A stretch of 64,000 nucleotides of DNA, from NCBI GenBank assembly GCA_044222225.1, contig JBGANR010000022.1, forward strand, positions 11,517 through 75,516. The letters are read 5' to 3'. The translations under genes were made by a program, and so were the position numbers. Below are positions 45,805 through 54,597 of the stretch, one piece after another. The stretch's first letter is position 1. Each line of letters begins with the position of its first letter. The stretch comes from JBGANR01 sp044222225. Lineage in GTDB: Bacteria > Actinomycetota > Actinomycetes > Mycobacteriales > Mycobacteriaceae. The notes beneath the pieces are model-generated. The model made no database searches. It saw only the letters and a program-made list of their open reading frames with translations, and was not told where the DNA came from.

Positions 45805-46448
45805 GCGGCGGCCCCCGGATACTGCGGGAACGAAGGCGTGGCCGGGGGCGGCGAGAGCTTGCGCCGGCGCAGCAGCCAGGCCGCGAGGATCCCGCCGACC
45901 GCACCGCACAGATGCCCCTGCCAGGACACGAACGCGGCGCCGGGCAGCACACCGAAGAGCAACGTGCCGTAGACGAGGAAGACGACGACCCCGACGAGGA
46001 TCTGGACGAGATCGCGGTTGACGATCCCGCGGACCAGCAGGAACGTCAGCCAGCCGAAGATGATCCCCGACGCGCCGACCGTCACGGTGTGCGGCGGTGC
46101 GATGAGCCAGACGCCCAGCCCGGAGCACAGCCAGACGATCGCGGTGGCGGCGAGGAAGCGTCCCGAGAGGACGACGAGGAAGCCGAGCACGAAGAGCGGG
46201 CCGGTGTTGGCGGCGAGATGCCCCCAGTCGGCGTGCAGGAACGGCGAGACGACGACGCCCGGCAGGCCGTCGACGTCCCGCGGCTCGATTCCGTACCGGT
46301 CGAGGCTGTAGGCCGTCGCGGCGTCGACGGCCTCGATGACGTACAGCACGGCGATCAGCGCCGCCATCGACACGAGCGCCCGCAGCCACAGCGGACGCCG
46401 GCCGCGTGCCGGCGGCGGCGAGCCGGGCGGAACGGGGTGGACGGTCAT
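45801..46448 (-). CDS. Rhomboid-family intramembrane serine protease
   Basis: A 215-residue polytopic membrane protease. The catalytic Ser128 in Val-Gly-Ala-Ser-Gly-Ile and His179 in Trp-Gln-Gly-His-Leu-Cys-Gly are in place, and His77-x3-Asn81 matches the oxyanion region. Cleaves membrane-anchored proteins; the substrate here is unknown. It is coupled to murI. In M. tuberculosis Rv1337 is the equivalent. Confidence 0.93.
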   Translation of the reverse strand: MTVHPVPPGSPPPARGRRPLWLRALVSMAALIAVLYVIEAVDAATAYSLDRYGIEPRDVDGLPGVVVSPFLHADWGHLAANTGPLFVLGFLVVLSGRFLAATAIVWLCSGLGVWLIAPPHTVTVGASGIIFGWLTFLLVRGIVNRDLVQILVGVVVFLVYGTLLFGVLPGAAFVSWQGHLCGAVGGILAAWLLRRRKLSPPPATPSFPQYPGAAA

Positions 46449-46501
46449 CGGACGCCTCCTTGACTGTTGCCGAGAAGCTGCGAGGTGAACGGGTCCGGCG
46501 G

Positions 46502-47575
46502 TCATCCGGCGAAAGCCGACGGGATGAGCGAGCGGACGCATTCGATGCCGGCGACCGGCGACGCGTCGCGGACCGCGACGACGAGCGCCCGGTACATCGC
46601 CGTCGTCGCGGCGGCGGCCAGCGCGGTCAACGCGCCGAGGTGCGGGTCCATCCCCACCGGGACGAGCGGCTCGGCTTCGAGCTCCCGGACGCCGGTGGCC
46701 AGGGCGAAGACGGTGTCGCCGTCGAGCGGCGTGTGCGACGGCCGCACCGCACGGGCGATGCCGTCGTGCGCCGCGGTCGCGAGCCGTCGGCACTGGGCCT
46801 TGCTCAGCGCCGCGTCGGTGGCGACGACGCCGATCGTCGTGTTGAGCACCGTGCCTTTGGCCGCGACCCCCGCGAGAGCCGCGAGCTCGTCGGCGTCCGG
46901 CGCCGACCAGCCGAGGACCGCCAGATCCTCCGGCGCGGCGCCGTACGGCAGTCCGGTGCCGGGATCGACCACCGCCCCGACGGGATTGGCCACGACGAGC
47001 GCACCGACCGTCGCACCGGCCGCGGGCCCCGTCTCGATGACGACGCTCGCCGTCCCGACGCCGCCCTTGAGCCCGCCGGCTCGCGCCCCGGTTCCGGCGC
47101 CGGCGCAGCCGGTCGCCACCGTCCGCCCCGCCGCACGCACGGCCTCCGCGCCCAGCGCCTCGTCCGGCACGGCGCCGGGTGCGCCGACCGGCAGATCGAA
47201 GACGACGGCCGCGGGCACGATCGGCACCCACACGCCGGCTCCCATGTCGAGACCCACCCCCTGCCCGGCCAGCTCCGTCATCACCCCCGATGCGGCGGCG
47301 AGCCCGAACGCGCTGCCGCCGCACAGCGCGACGGCGTGCACGTGCTGCACCGAGTTCTCCGGCGCGAGCAGGTCGGTCTCCCGCGTCCCCGGAGCGCCGC
47401 CCCGGACGTCGACGGCCCCGGTCGCGCCGTCGCCCGCGAGCACGACGGAGACGCCCGTCGCCCAACCCGCGCCGGGTACGCCTGCGGCGGCGTCCGCGAC
47501 GCGCGGCGAGTCGAGCCGCTGCGCCTGCCCGACGGTGAGGCCCGCGACGTCGGTGATCGAGCCCACCGTGCTCAT
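46502..47575 (-). CDS. P1-family (DmpA/NylC-like) autoproteolytic peptidase
   Basis: A 357-residue Ntn-hydrolase-like protein equivalent to Rv1333. The self-cleavage point is predicted at Asn245-Thr246 in Leu-Asn-Thr-Thr-Ile-Gly-Val-Val-Ala-Thr-Asp, as in NylC, giving about 26-kDa and 11-kDa chains. Gly-Gly-Ser-Ala-Phe-Gly-Leu in the first half also fits the family. Reaction: aminopeptidase or amidase. Start is coupled to the DUF2017 stop (ATGA). Confidence 0.9.
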   Translation of the reverse strand: MSTVGSITDVAGLTVGQAQRLDSPRVADAAAGVPGAGWATGVSVVLAGDGATGAVDVRGGAPGTRETDLLAPENSVQHVHAVALCGGSAFGLAAASGVMTELAGQGVGLDMGAGVWVPIVPAAVVFDLPVGAPGAVPDEALGAEAVRAAGRTVATGCAGAGTGARAGGLKGGVGTASVVIETGPAAGATVGALVVANPVGAVVDPGTGLPYGAAPEDLAVLGWSAPDADELAALAGVAAKGTVLNTTIGVVATDAALSKAQCRRLATAAHDGIARAVRPSHTPLDGDTVFALATGVRELEAEPLVPVGMDPHLGALTALAAAATTAMYRALVVAVRDASPVAGIECVRSLIPSAFAG

Positions 47576-48156
47576 CGCCGGCCCGAGAGCGTGATGACGA
47601 GCAGCTCCTGCACGGCCGTCAGCCAGTGATAGACGTCCAGGTGCGCGGCCTGCGGATGGTCGGGCGGCAACTCGTCCGGCGTGTCGGCGTCGATGCCGAG
47701 CATCGCGCCGAGCGCCAGCCGGATGTCGTTGAGGGCCGTCAGCCAGTCGTCCGCCTGCGCGGCGTCGAGCGCGATCGGTCCGCCGCCGTCGGGAAGCGTG
47801 TCCCGCATCGTGCGGGCCGCGGCCAGTTTCGCGTCGATGATGAGCGGCTCGTTGACGCTGCGCAGCCCCGCCGCCAGCTGTCCGCTGACCGCCTCGCTGA
47901 CGAGCGTCTCGTCCTGATCGGGGCGATGGAAATCCGGCAGCAGCCGGCCGAGGGTGACATCGGTCGGCGGCTGCGCGTGTCCGGTGACGATCCCCGTCAG
48001 GGCGGCGAGCTCATCTCTGGGCGCCGACTCGGCCCGCTCGATGAGCAGGTCCCGCAACGATCCGACCAGCGACGTCAGCAACTCGGCCTCTTCCGCCGTC
48101 ACCTTGGTCCTGTACCGGGCCGTCTCACCGGACCCGTCGCGTCGCCATTTCTGCAC
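47572..48156 (-). CDS. DUF2017 protein (Rv1332-like)
   Basis: A 194-residue helical cytoplasmic protein beginning Met-Gln-Lys-Trp-Arg-Arg, with Leu-Leu-Pro-Asp-Phe and Trp-Leu-Thr-Ala-Leu-Asn-Asp-Ile-Arg-Leu-Ala-Leu-Gly, typical of DUF2017. It lies between clpS and the P1 peptidase as in mycobacteria. Function unknown; the conserved link to clpS suggests a role in proteolysis. Confidence 0.9.
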   Translation of the reverse strand: MQKWRRDGSGETARYRTKVTAEEAELLTSLVGSLRDLLIERAESAPRDELAALTGIVTGHAQPPTDVTLGRLLPDFHRPDQDETLVSEAVSGQLAAGLRSVNEPLIIDAKLAAARTMRDTLPDGGGPIALDAAQADDWLTALNDIRLALGAMLGIDADTPDELPPDHPQAAHLDVYHWLTAVQELLVITLSGRR

Positions 48157-48241
48157 GCCTCAACCGTACGACGAGCGCCGCGGCGCAGTCGCCGGAAGGT
48201 CGGAGCCTGCCGCACCGCCGACCATCACCGGGCTTCAACGA

Positions 48242-48553
48242 TCAGTCGTGCTGCATCGTCGCCCAGAGCCCCAACTGCTGGAGCTTGCGGACGTCCCCCT
48301 CCATGCGGTCGCGCGGTCCACTGGACACGACGGCCCTGCCCTCGTTGTGGACGCGCAGCATGAGCTCCGTCGCCTTCTGCTCGCTGTAGCCGAAGACCTT
48401 CTGGAACACGTACGTCACGTAGTGCATGAGGTTCACCGGGTCGTCCCAGACGACCGTCACCCAGGGGCGATCGACGAGCTGTCGCGGTTCGGCCACCGCT
48501 ACGCCCGCGCCGCCTCGGTCGTCGCCGACAGGGTCATCGGATGCGGCCGCCAT
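48242..48553 (-). CDS. clpS: ATP-dependent Clp protease adaptor ClpS
   Basis: Adaptor that brings N-end-rule substrates to ClpC-ClpP. The 103 residues contain the core Trp-Val-Thr-Val-Val-Trp-Asp-Asp-Pro-Val-Asn, the helix Tyr-Val-Thr-Tyr-Val-Phe and His-Asn-Glu-Gly-Arg-Ala-Val-Val. The ATG at 48553 starts a short acidic tail; the longer open frame to 48667 runs antiparallel into pncB and was not used. It diverges from pncB with only 19 bp between the starts. Confidence 0.95.
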   Translation of the reverse strand: MAAASDDPVGDDRGGAGVAVAEPRQLVDRPWVTVVWDDPVNLMHYVTYVFQKVFGYSEQKATELMLRVHNEGRAVVSSGPRDRMEGDVRKLQQLGLWATMQHD

Positions 48554-48572
48554 AGCGCCTAGGGTAGCGGGT

Positions 48573-49877
48573 GTGTCCCCGCACAACACCTCCTTGCACA
48601 CCGACAAGTACGAGCTGACGATGCTGTCGGCGGCCCTGGCGGACGGAACGGCCTCGACGCCGTGCACCTTCGAGGTGTTCGCCCGCCGATTGCCCGACGG
48701 TCGCCGCTACGGCGTCGTGGCCGGCGTCGGCCGGCTGCTCGACGCCCTCGACGGCTTCCGGTTCGGCGCCGACGAGCTCGCCGTCGTCGCCGGCTTCCTC
48801 GACGACGCCACCCTCGACTACCTGCGCGGATACCGCTTCTCCGGGGACGTCTTCGGCTACGAGGAGGGCGAGCTCTTCTTCCCCGGTTCGCCCGTGCTCA
48901 CGGTGCGCGGCACGTTCGCCGAGGCGGTCCTGCTCGAGACGCTCACGCTGTCGATCCTCAATCACGACAGCGCGATCGCGTCCGCGGCGTCCCGCATGGT
49001 CGCGGCGGCGGGCGAGCGGCCGATCATCGAGATGGGCTCGCGACGCACCCACGAGGAGGCCGCTGTCGCGGCGGCCCGCGCGGCCTACCTCGCCGGGATG
49101 GCGTCGACGTCGAACCTGGAGGCGGAGCGCCGCTACGGCGTCCCGGCCGCCGGGACGAGCGCGCACGCGTTCACCCTTCTGCACACGACGGCCGCGGGCA
49201 CGGACGAGCGCTCGGCCTTCGCCGCGCAGGTGGCCGCCCTGGGCACCGGCACGACGCTGCTCGTGGACACCTACGACATCGCCCGCGGCGTCGAGAACGC
49301 CATCGCCGTGGCCGGCCCGGAGCTCGGCGGCGTCCGCATCGACTCCGGCGACCTCGGCGTCCTCGCGCGCCAGGTGCGCGATCAGCTCGACGCCCTCGGC
49401 GCCACCGGCACCCGCATCGTCGTCTCCGGCGACCTCGACGAATACGCCATCGCGTCGCTGCGCGCCGAGCCGGTCGACGTCTACGGCGTCGGGACGTCCC
49501 TGGTCACCGGCTCGGGCGCCCCGACGGCGGGCATGGTCTACAAGCTCGTCGAGGTGGCGGGCGTCCCCGTCGCCAAGCGCGCCACCCACAAGGAGTCGCG
49601 CGGCGGCGCGAAGGCCGCGGTCCGCGCCGCCCGGCCCACCGGCACGGTCGTCGAGGAGATCGTCTACCCCCTCGGCGGCGACGTGCCGGACCCCGGCCCC
49701 GGCCTCACTACTCGTCCCCTGCAGCGCGACTACCTGCGCGGCGGCGAACCCGTCGGCCCGGCGCCGAGCCTCGCCGCCGCCCGCAACCGGCACGCGGCGG
49801 CGCTGGTCTCCCTGCCGTGGGAGGGCCGCGGCCTCTCCCACGGCGACCCCGCGGTCCCGACGCGCTACGCGGGCTGA
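48573..49877 (+). CDS. pncB: Nicotinate phosphoribosyltransferase PncB
   Basis: Makes nicotinate mononucleotide from nicotinate and PRPP in NAD salvage. The 434 residues start His-Thr-Asp-Lys-Tyr-Glu-Leu-Thr-Met and contain Glu-Met-Gly-Ser-Arg-Arg and Arg-Ile-Asp-Ser-Gly-Asp-Leu. The conserved histidine that is phosphorylated is expected in His-Ala-Phe-Thr. The GTG at 48573 follows a tight promoter shared with clpS, and a leaderless start is plausible. pncA follows 26 bp later. Confidence 0.95.
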   Translation: MSPHNTSLHTDKYELTMLSAALADGTASTPCTFEVFARRLPDGRRYGVVAGVGRLLDALDGFRFGADELAVVAGFLDDATLDYLRGYRFSGDVFGYEEGELFFPGSPVLTVRGTFAEAVLLETLTLSILNHDSAIASAASRMVAAAGERPIIEMGSRRTHEEAAVAAARAAYLAGMASTSNLEAERRYGVPAAGTSAHAFTLLHTTAAGTDERSAFAAQVAALGTGTTLLVDTYDIARGVENAIAVAGPELGGVRIDSGDLGVLARQVRDQLDALGATGTRIVVSGDLDEYAIASLRAEPVDVYGVGTSLVTGSGAPTAGMVYKLVEVAGVPVAKRATHKESRGGAKAAVRAARPTGTVVEEIVYPLGGDVPDPGPGLTTRPLQRDYLRGGEPVGPAPSLAAARNRHAAALVSLPWEGRGLSHGDPAVPTRYAG

Positions 49878-49903
49878 TCGGACACCCTCGCTAACCTGAT
49901 GGG

Positions 49904-50452
49904 ATGAGCACGCGCGCCCTCGTCATCGTCGACGTCCAGAACGACTTCTGCGAGGGCGGCGCGCTCGCCGTCGCCGGGGGCGGCGCGGTCGCGGCGGGCA
50001 TCGGGGCGCTGGCCGCCGGATACGACGTCGTCGTCGCGACCCGTGACGCGCACGTCGACCCCGGCGATCACTTCTCCGACACGCCGGACTTCGTCGACTC
50101 CTGGCCGCCGCACTGCCGCGTCGGCACGCCCGGCGCCGACTTCCACCCCGATCTCGACGTCACCCGCGTGCGGGCCGTCTTCGACAAGGGCGCCTACAGC
50201 GCCGCCTACTCCGGTTTCGAGGGTGCCGACGCCGAGGGCACCGGTCTCGAAGACTGGCTGCGCTCGGCAGGCGTCGACGCCGTGGACGTCGTGGGCATCG
50301 CGACCGACTACTGCGTGCGGGCGACGGCGCTGGACCCCGCAGCGGCCGGTTTCGCGACGCGCGTGCTCGTCGGCCACACGGCCGCCGTCGCGCCGGCGAA
50401 CCTCGCCCAGACCGTCGCCGCGCTGCGCGCCGCCGGCGTCGACGTCGCCTGA
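49904..50452 (+). CDS. pncA: Nicotinamidase PncA
   Basis: Hydrolyses nicotinamide to nicotinate, feeding PncB encoded just before it. The 182 residues show the triad Asp10 (Ile-Val-Asp-Val-Gln-Asn-Asp-Phe), Lys95 and Cys137 (Thr-Asp-Tyr-Cys-Val-Arg), and metal ligands Asp48, His50, His56 and His70, as in mycobacterial PncA (the enzyme that activates pyrazinamide). It overlaps dinG by one base (TGATG). Confidence 0.96.
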   Translation: MSTRALVIVDVQNDFCEGGALAVAGGGAVAAGIGALAAGYDVVVATRDAHVDPGDHFSDTPDFVDSWPPHCRVGTPGADFHPDLDVTRVRAVFDKGAYSAAYSGFEGADAEGTGLEDWLRSAGVDAVDVVGIATDYCVRATALDPAAAGFATRVLVGHTAAVAPANLAQTVAALRAAGVDVA

Positions 50453-52467
50453 TGGCGCGACTGCCCACCGTCCCCACGTTGCTCGCCACCGCCGTCGACG
50501 CGCTCGGCGGCGCCCGGCGCGACGGCCAGGTGACGATGGCCTCGGCCGTCGCCGACGCCATCGACTCCGGCGCCCACCTCGCGGTCCAGGCCGGCACCGG
50601 CACCGGCAAGTCCCTCGCCTATCTCGTGCCCGCACTGCGGCACGCCGCGGCGTCGGGCAAGACGGTGGTCGTGTCGACGGCGACGATCGCCCTGCAACGC
50701 CAGCTCGTCGAGCGCGATCTGCCGCGGGTGGCCGACGCCCTCACCGAGTCGCTCGGCGAGCGGCCCGACTTCGCCATTCTCAAAGGCCGCGCGAACTACC
50801 TCTGCAAGAACAAGCTGCACGCCGGGACGGCGGTGGACGAGCCGGCCGAGCTCTTCGACGCGTTCGCGCTGTCCCGCCTCGGCCGCGAGGTGACGCGGAT
50901 CCGGGAATGGGCCGAGACCACCGAGACCGGCGACCGCGACGACCTGAGTCCGGGCGTCGGCGAGCCGACCTGGCGGCAGGTCTCGGTGTCCGCACGCGAG
51001 TGCCTCGGCGCCGGACAGTGCCCGTTCGGCACCGAATGCTTCGCCGAGCTCGCCAAGGCGAAGGCGGGACAGGCGGACATCGTCGTGACCAACCACGCCA
51101 TGCTCGCCATCGACGCCATGACGACCGTGACGGTCCTGCCCGAGCACGACGTCGTCGTCATCGACGAGGCGCACGAGCTGGTCGATCGCGTGACGTCCGT
51201 CGCGACGGCGGAGATCTCGGCCGCGGCGATCGCCGCCGTCGCCCGGCGATGCGGCCGGCTCGTCGAGGACGAGCTCGCCGATGCCCTGACCGAGGCGGGC
51301 GAATTGCTGGGCACGATGCTCGCCGGCGCGCCGGCGGGTCAATGGCTGCGGGTGCCGGACGGCGCGGCCGTGATGTTCGCCGGGTTGCGCGACCTGCTGT
51401 GGAAGATGCACACGGCGATCGGCCCCGTCCGCGGCGCGAATCTCGACCCCGACGCCGCGGCCGCCCGCTCGGCCGCCTTGACGGCCGTCGACGACCTGCA
51501 CGACACGCTCGTCCGGATGCTCGCCGCCTTCGAGGCCGAGAAACGTCGTGACGTCGTGTGGCTGGCCGTCGAGTTGTTCCGCGGCGACGAGCGCCGTGCG
51601 GTCCGCGTCGCGCCGCTCTCGGTCGGCGGACTGCTGCGGACGAGCCTGTTCGCGAACGCCACCGTCGTCCTCACCTCCGCGACGCTGGCCACCGGCGGCT
51701 CCTTCGACGCGCTGGCCGCGACCTGGGGCCTGCCGCCCCGCGACGCGACGCCGACGACGTCGGAGATCGACGTGACGGCGTCCGGGCGCGAACCGGCCGG
51801 CCGCGCCGATTGGACCGGCCTCGACGTCGGCTCCCCCTTCGACCACGCCCGCCGCGGCATCCTCTACATCGCCCGGCACCTGCCGCCCCCGGGCCGCGGC
51901 GCGGCGACGTCCGAATCGCTCGACGAGTTGGCCGAGCTCGTCGCCGCCGCTCGTGGCCGCACGCTCGGCCTGTTCTCGTCGACACGCGCCGCCAAGGAGG
52001 CCGCGGCGGCGATGCGGGAGCGCCTCGACGTGCCGATCCTGTGCCAGGGCGACGACCAGACGTCCACGCTCGTCACCCGTTTCGCCGAGGACGAGCCGAC
52101 ATGCCTGTTCGGCACCCTCACCCTGTGGCAGGGCGTCGACGTGCCCGGCCCGTCGCTCTCGCTCGTCGTCATCGACCGGATCCCGTTCCCCCGGCCGGAC
52201 GATCCGCTGCTGCAGGCCCGGCAGGACGCCGTGACGGCGCGCGGCGGCAACGGGTTCATGTCGGTCGCCGCGAACCACGCCGCGCTGCTGCTGGCGCAGG
52301 GCACCGGACGTCTGTTGCGGTCGATCGACGACCGCGGTGTCATCGCCGTGCTCGATCCGCGGCTGGCCACCGCACGCTACGGCGGGTTCCTGCGCGCGTC
52401 GCTGCCGCCGTACTGGCCGACGTCCGATCCCACGGTCGTCCGAGGCGCCCTCGCTCGCCTGCCGTGA
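50452..52467 (+). CDS. dinG: DinG/XPD-like Fe-S DNA helicase
   Basis: A 671-residue superfamily 2 helicase. Walker A Ala-Gly-Thr-Gly-Thr-Gly-Lys-Ser (near 47), an Fe-S domain with Cys in Asn-Tyr-Leu-Cys-Lys-Asn and Cys-Leu-Gly-Ala-Gly-Gln-Cys-Pro-Phe-Gly-Thr-Glu-Cys, the DEAH box Ile-Asp-Glu-Ala-His-Glu, and C-terminal Gln-Gly-Val-Asp and Gly-Arg-Leu-Leu-Arg motifs are all visible. It unwinds DNA-RNA or branched DNA in repair. It is translationally coupled to pncA; the M. tuberculosis equivalent is Rv1329c. Confidence 0.94.
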   Translation: MARLPTVPTLLATAVDALGGARRDGQVTMASAVADAIDSGAHLAVQAGTGTGKSLAYLVPALRHAAASGKTVVVSTATIALQRQLVERDLPRVADALTESLGERPDFAILKGRANYLCKNKLHAGTAVDEPAELFDAFALSRLGREVTRIREWAETTETGDRDDLSPGVGEPTWRQVSVSARECLGAGQCPFGTECFAELAKAKAGQADIVVTNHAMLAIDAMTTVTVLPEHDVVVIDEAHELVDRVTSVATAEISAAAIAAVARRCGRLVEDELADALTEAGELLGTMLAGAPAGQWLRVPDGAAVMFAGLRDLLWKMHTAIGPVRGANLDPDAAAARSAALTAVDDLHDTLVRMLAAFEAEKRRDVVWLAVELFRGDERRAVRVAPLSVGGLLRTSLFANATVVLTSATLATGGSFDALAATWGLPPRDATPTTSEIDVTASGREPAGRADWTGLDVGSPFDHARRGILYIARHLPPPGRGAATSESLDELAELVAAARGRTLGLFSSTRAAKEAAAAMRERLDVPILCQGDDQTSTLVTRFAEDEPTCLFGTLTLWQGVDVPGPSLSLVVIDRIPFPRPDDPLLQARQDAVTARGGNGFMSVAANHAALLLAQGTGRLLRSIDDRGVIAVLDPRLATARYGGFLRASLPPYWPTSDPTVVRGALARLP

Positions 52468-52590
52468 CGCCGAATCACCCTGGGGCGCCACCGGTTCGGC
52501 CGCCGACAGGTTCGCGGTAGTCGCACCTAACCGGCCTCGATCCCCTACGGTGAACACGCGGGTGGTCCGCACCGAGAGGAGCTGCGCAAG

Positions 52591-54597
52591 GTGATCGGGA
52601 GAATCGGGATCGACGACGTCGCACCCCTGGTCTCCGCGGGGCATTTCCCCGCGAAGGCCGTCGTGGGAGAAACGGTTCCGGTGTCAGCGACGGTGTGGCG
52701 CGAGGGCCACGACGCCGTCAACGCCACCCTTCACGTCGAAGGTCCCGGTCGCTCCGGGGTCCGCGACATCACGATGACGGCGGCCCCGACGCCGGACCGT
52801 TTCGACGCCGTCTTCGCGCCGGACGCCGAGGGCTTCTGGACCTTCCGCGTCGACGCCTGGTCGGACCCGTACGCGACGTGGCGTTCCGCCGTCTCGAAGA
52901 AGGTCGCCGCAGGCCAGGGGCCCGCTGAGCTGGCCAACGATCTCGAGACCGGCGCGCGCGTCCTCGATCGGGCGGCGACCGCCGCCCAGACCCAGGCGGA
53001 CGTCGCGACGCTGCGCTCCGCCGCCGCCGCACTGCGCAGCGACGCCGACCTCGGCGACCGGATCGCGCCGGCCCTGGGCGGCGCGGTGACGTCGATCCTC
53101 GCCGCCGCCCCCGTGCGCGACCTGCTGACCAAGGGCCGCAGCAACCGCGTCTGGGTCGACCGCAAGCGGGCGCTGTTCGGTTCCTGGTACGAGTTCTTCC
53201 CGCGGTCGACGGGCGGCTGGGACGCCGACGGCAAGCCGGTGCACGGCACCTTCCGCACCTCGCTCGACGAGCTGCCGCGCATCGCCGACATGGGCTTCGA
53301 CGTGGTCTACCTGCCGCCGATCCACCCGATCGGCCGGGTCAACCGCAAGGGCCGCAACAACACCCTGACGCCGGGTCCCGAGGACGTCGGCGTGCCGTGG
53401 GCGATCGGTTCGGCCGAGGGCGGCCACGACGCGATCCACCCGCAGCTCGGCGACCTCGACGACTTCCGGCGCCTCGTCGAGCGCACCCGCGAACTCGGCA
53501 TGGAGATCGCCCTCGACTACGCCCTGCAGGCGGCGCCGGATCACCCGTGGACCACCGAGCACCCGGAGTGGTTCACGACGCAGCCCGACGGCACGATCGC
53601 CTACGCCGAGAACCCGCCGAAGAAGTACCAGGACATCTACCCGATCAACTTCGACAACGACCGGCAGGGCATCTACGCCGAGTCGCTGCGCATCCTGCTG
53701 TACTGGATCGACCAGGGAGTGAAGATCTTCCGGGTCGACAACCCGCACACGAAAACCCCGGACTTCTGGGAGTGGACGATCGTCGAGGTGAAGAAGCGGC
53801 ACCCCGACGTGCTCTTCCTCGCCGAGGCGTTCACCCGGCCGGCGCGGATGTACGGCCTGGCCAAGCTCGGTTACACGCAGTCCTACACCTACTTCACCTG
53901 GCGGACGTCGAAGGCCGAGCTGACCGAGTTCGCCTTGGAGAACGTCAAGCACGCCGACGAGTTTCGGCCGAACCTCTTCGTCAACACCCCGGACATCCTG
54001 CCCGAGCATCTGCAGCACGGCGGTCCGGGCATGTTCGCGCTGCGTGCGGCGCTCGCGGCGACGCTCGCGCCGACGTGGGGCGTCTACGCCGGGTACGAGC
54101 TCTACGAGCACCTGCCGATCCGGGAGGGCGCCGAGGAGTACCTGAACTCGGAGAAGTACGAGCTGCGGCCGCGCGATTTCGCGGCGGCAGCCGAGCGCGG
54201 CGAGTCGCTGGAGCCGTGGCTGCGCCGACTGAACGAGATCCGGCGCGCGCACCCGGCGCTGCAGCAGCTGCGCAACATCCACTTCCACAACGTGGAGAAC
54301 GAGTCGATCATCGCGTACTCCAAGCACGATCCGACGACCGGCGACTGTGTCCTCGTCGTCGTCAACCTCAACCCCTTCGCGGCCGAGTCGTCGACGCTGT
54401 GGATCGACATGCCGGCGATCGGCCGGGACTGGCATGACCGGTTCACGGCCGTCGACGAGGTCTCCGGCGAGCACTTCCACTGGGGTCAGGCGAACTTCGT
54501 CCGCCTCGAGCCGTGGAAGTCCGTCGCGCACATCGTCGCTCTGCCGCCGCTGTCGCCCCGCGCACGGATCGAGCGCTCCTACCGAAAGGCCGACTGA
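52591..54597 (+). CDS. glgE: Alpha-1,4-glucan:maltose-1-phosphate maltosyltransferase GlgE
   Basis: Extends alpha-1,4-glucan using maltose-1-phosphate; cytoplasmic. The 668 residues have an N-terminal beta domain, then a GH13_3 barrel with Val-Tyr-Leu-Pro-Pro-Ile-His-Pro-Ile, the nucleophile Asp in Phe-Arg-Val-Asp-Asn-Pro-His-Thr-Lys (near 383) and the acid/base Glu in Leu-Ala-Glu-Ala-Phe (near 410). The GTG at 52591 follows GAGGAG at 52574-52579 and a 120-bp gap that should hold the promoter. The stop overlaps glgB (TGATG). Confidence 0.96.
   Translation: MIGRIGIDDVAPLVSAGHFPAKAVVGETVPVSATVWREGHDAVNATLHVEGPGRSGVRDITMTAAPTPDRFDAVFAPDAEGFWTFRVDAWSDPYATWRSAVSKKVAAGQGPAELANDLETGARVLDRAATAAQTQADVATLRSAAAALRSDADLGDRIAPALGGAVTSILAAAPVRDLLTKGRSNRVWVDRKRALFGSWYEFFPRSTGGWDADGKPVHGTFRTSLDELPRIADMGFDVVYLPPIHPIGRVNRKGRNNTLTPGPEDVGVPWAIGSAEGGHDAIHPQLGDLDDFRRLVERTRELGMEIALDYALQAAPDHPWTTEHPEWFTTQPDGTIAYAENPPKKYQDIYPINFDNDRQGIYAESLRILLYWIDQGVKIFRVDNPHTKTPDFWEWTIVEVKKRHPDVLFLAEAFTRPARMYGLAKLGYTQSYTYFTWRTSKAELTEFALENVKHADEFRPNLFVNTPDILPEHLQHGGPGMFALRAALAATLAPTWGVYAGYELYEHLPIREGAEEYLNSEKYELRPRDFAAAAERGESLEPWLRRLNEIRRAHPALQQLRNIHFHNVENESIIAYSKHDPTTGDCVLVVVNLNPFAAESSTLWIDMPAIGRDWHDRFTAVDEVSGEHFHWGQANFVRLEPWKSVAHIVALPPLSPRARIERSYRKAD

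Noticed and set aside
50308..52644. A 778-codon minus-strand frame over dinG
   Set aside because: Arg/Gln/Gly-rich translation with no family features; dinG on the plus strand has all helicase and Fe-S motifs.
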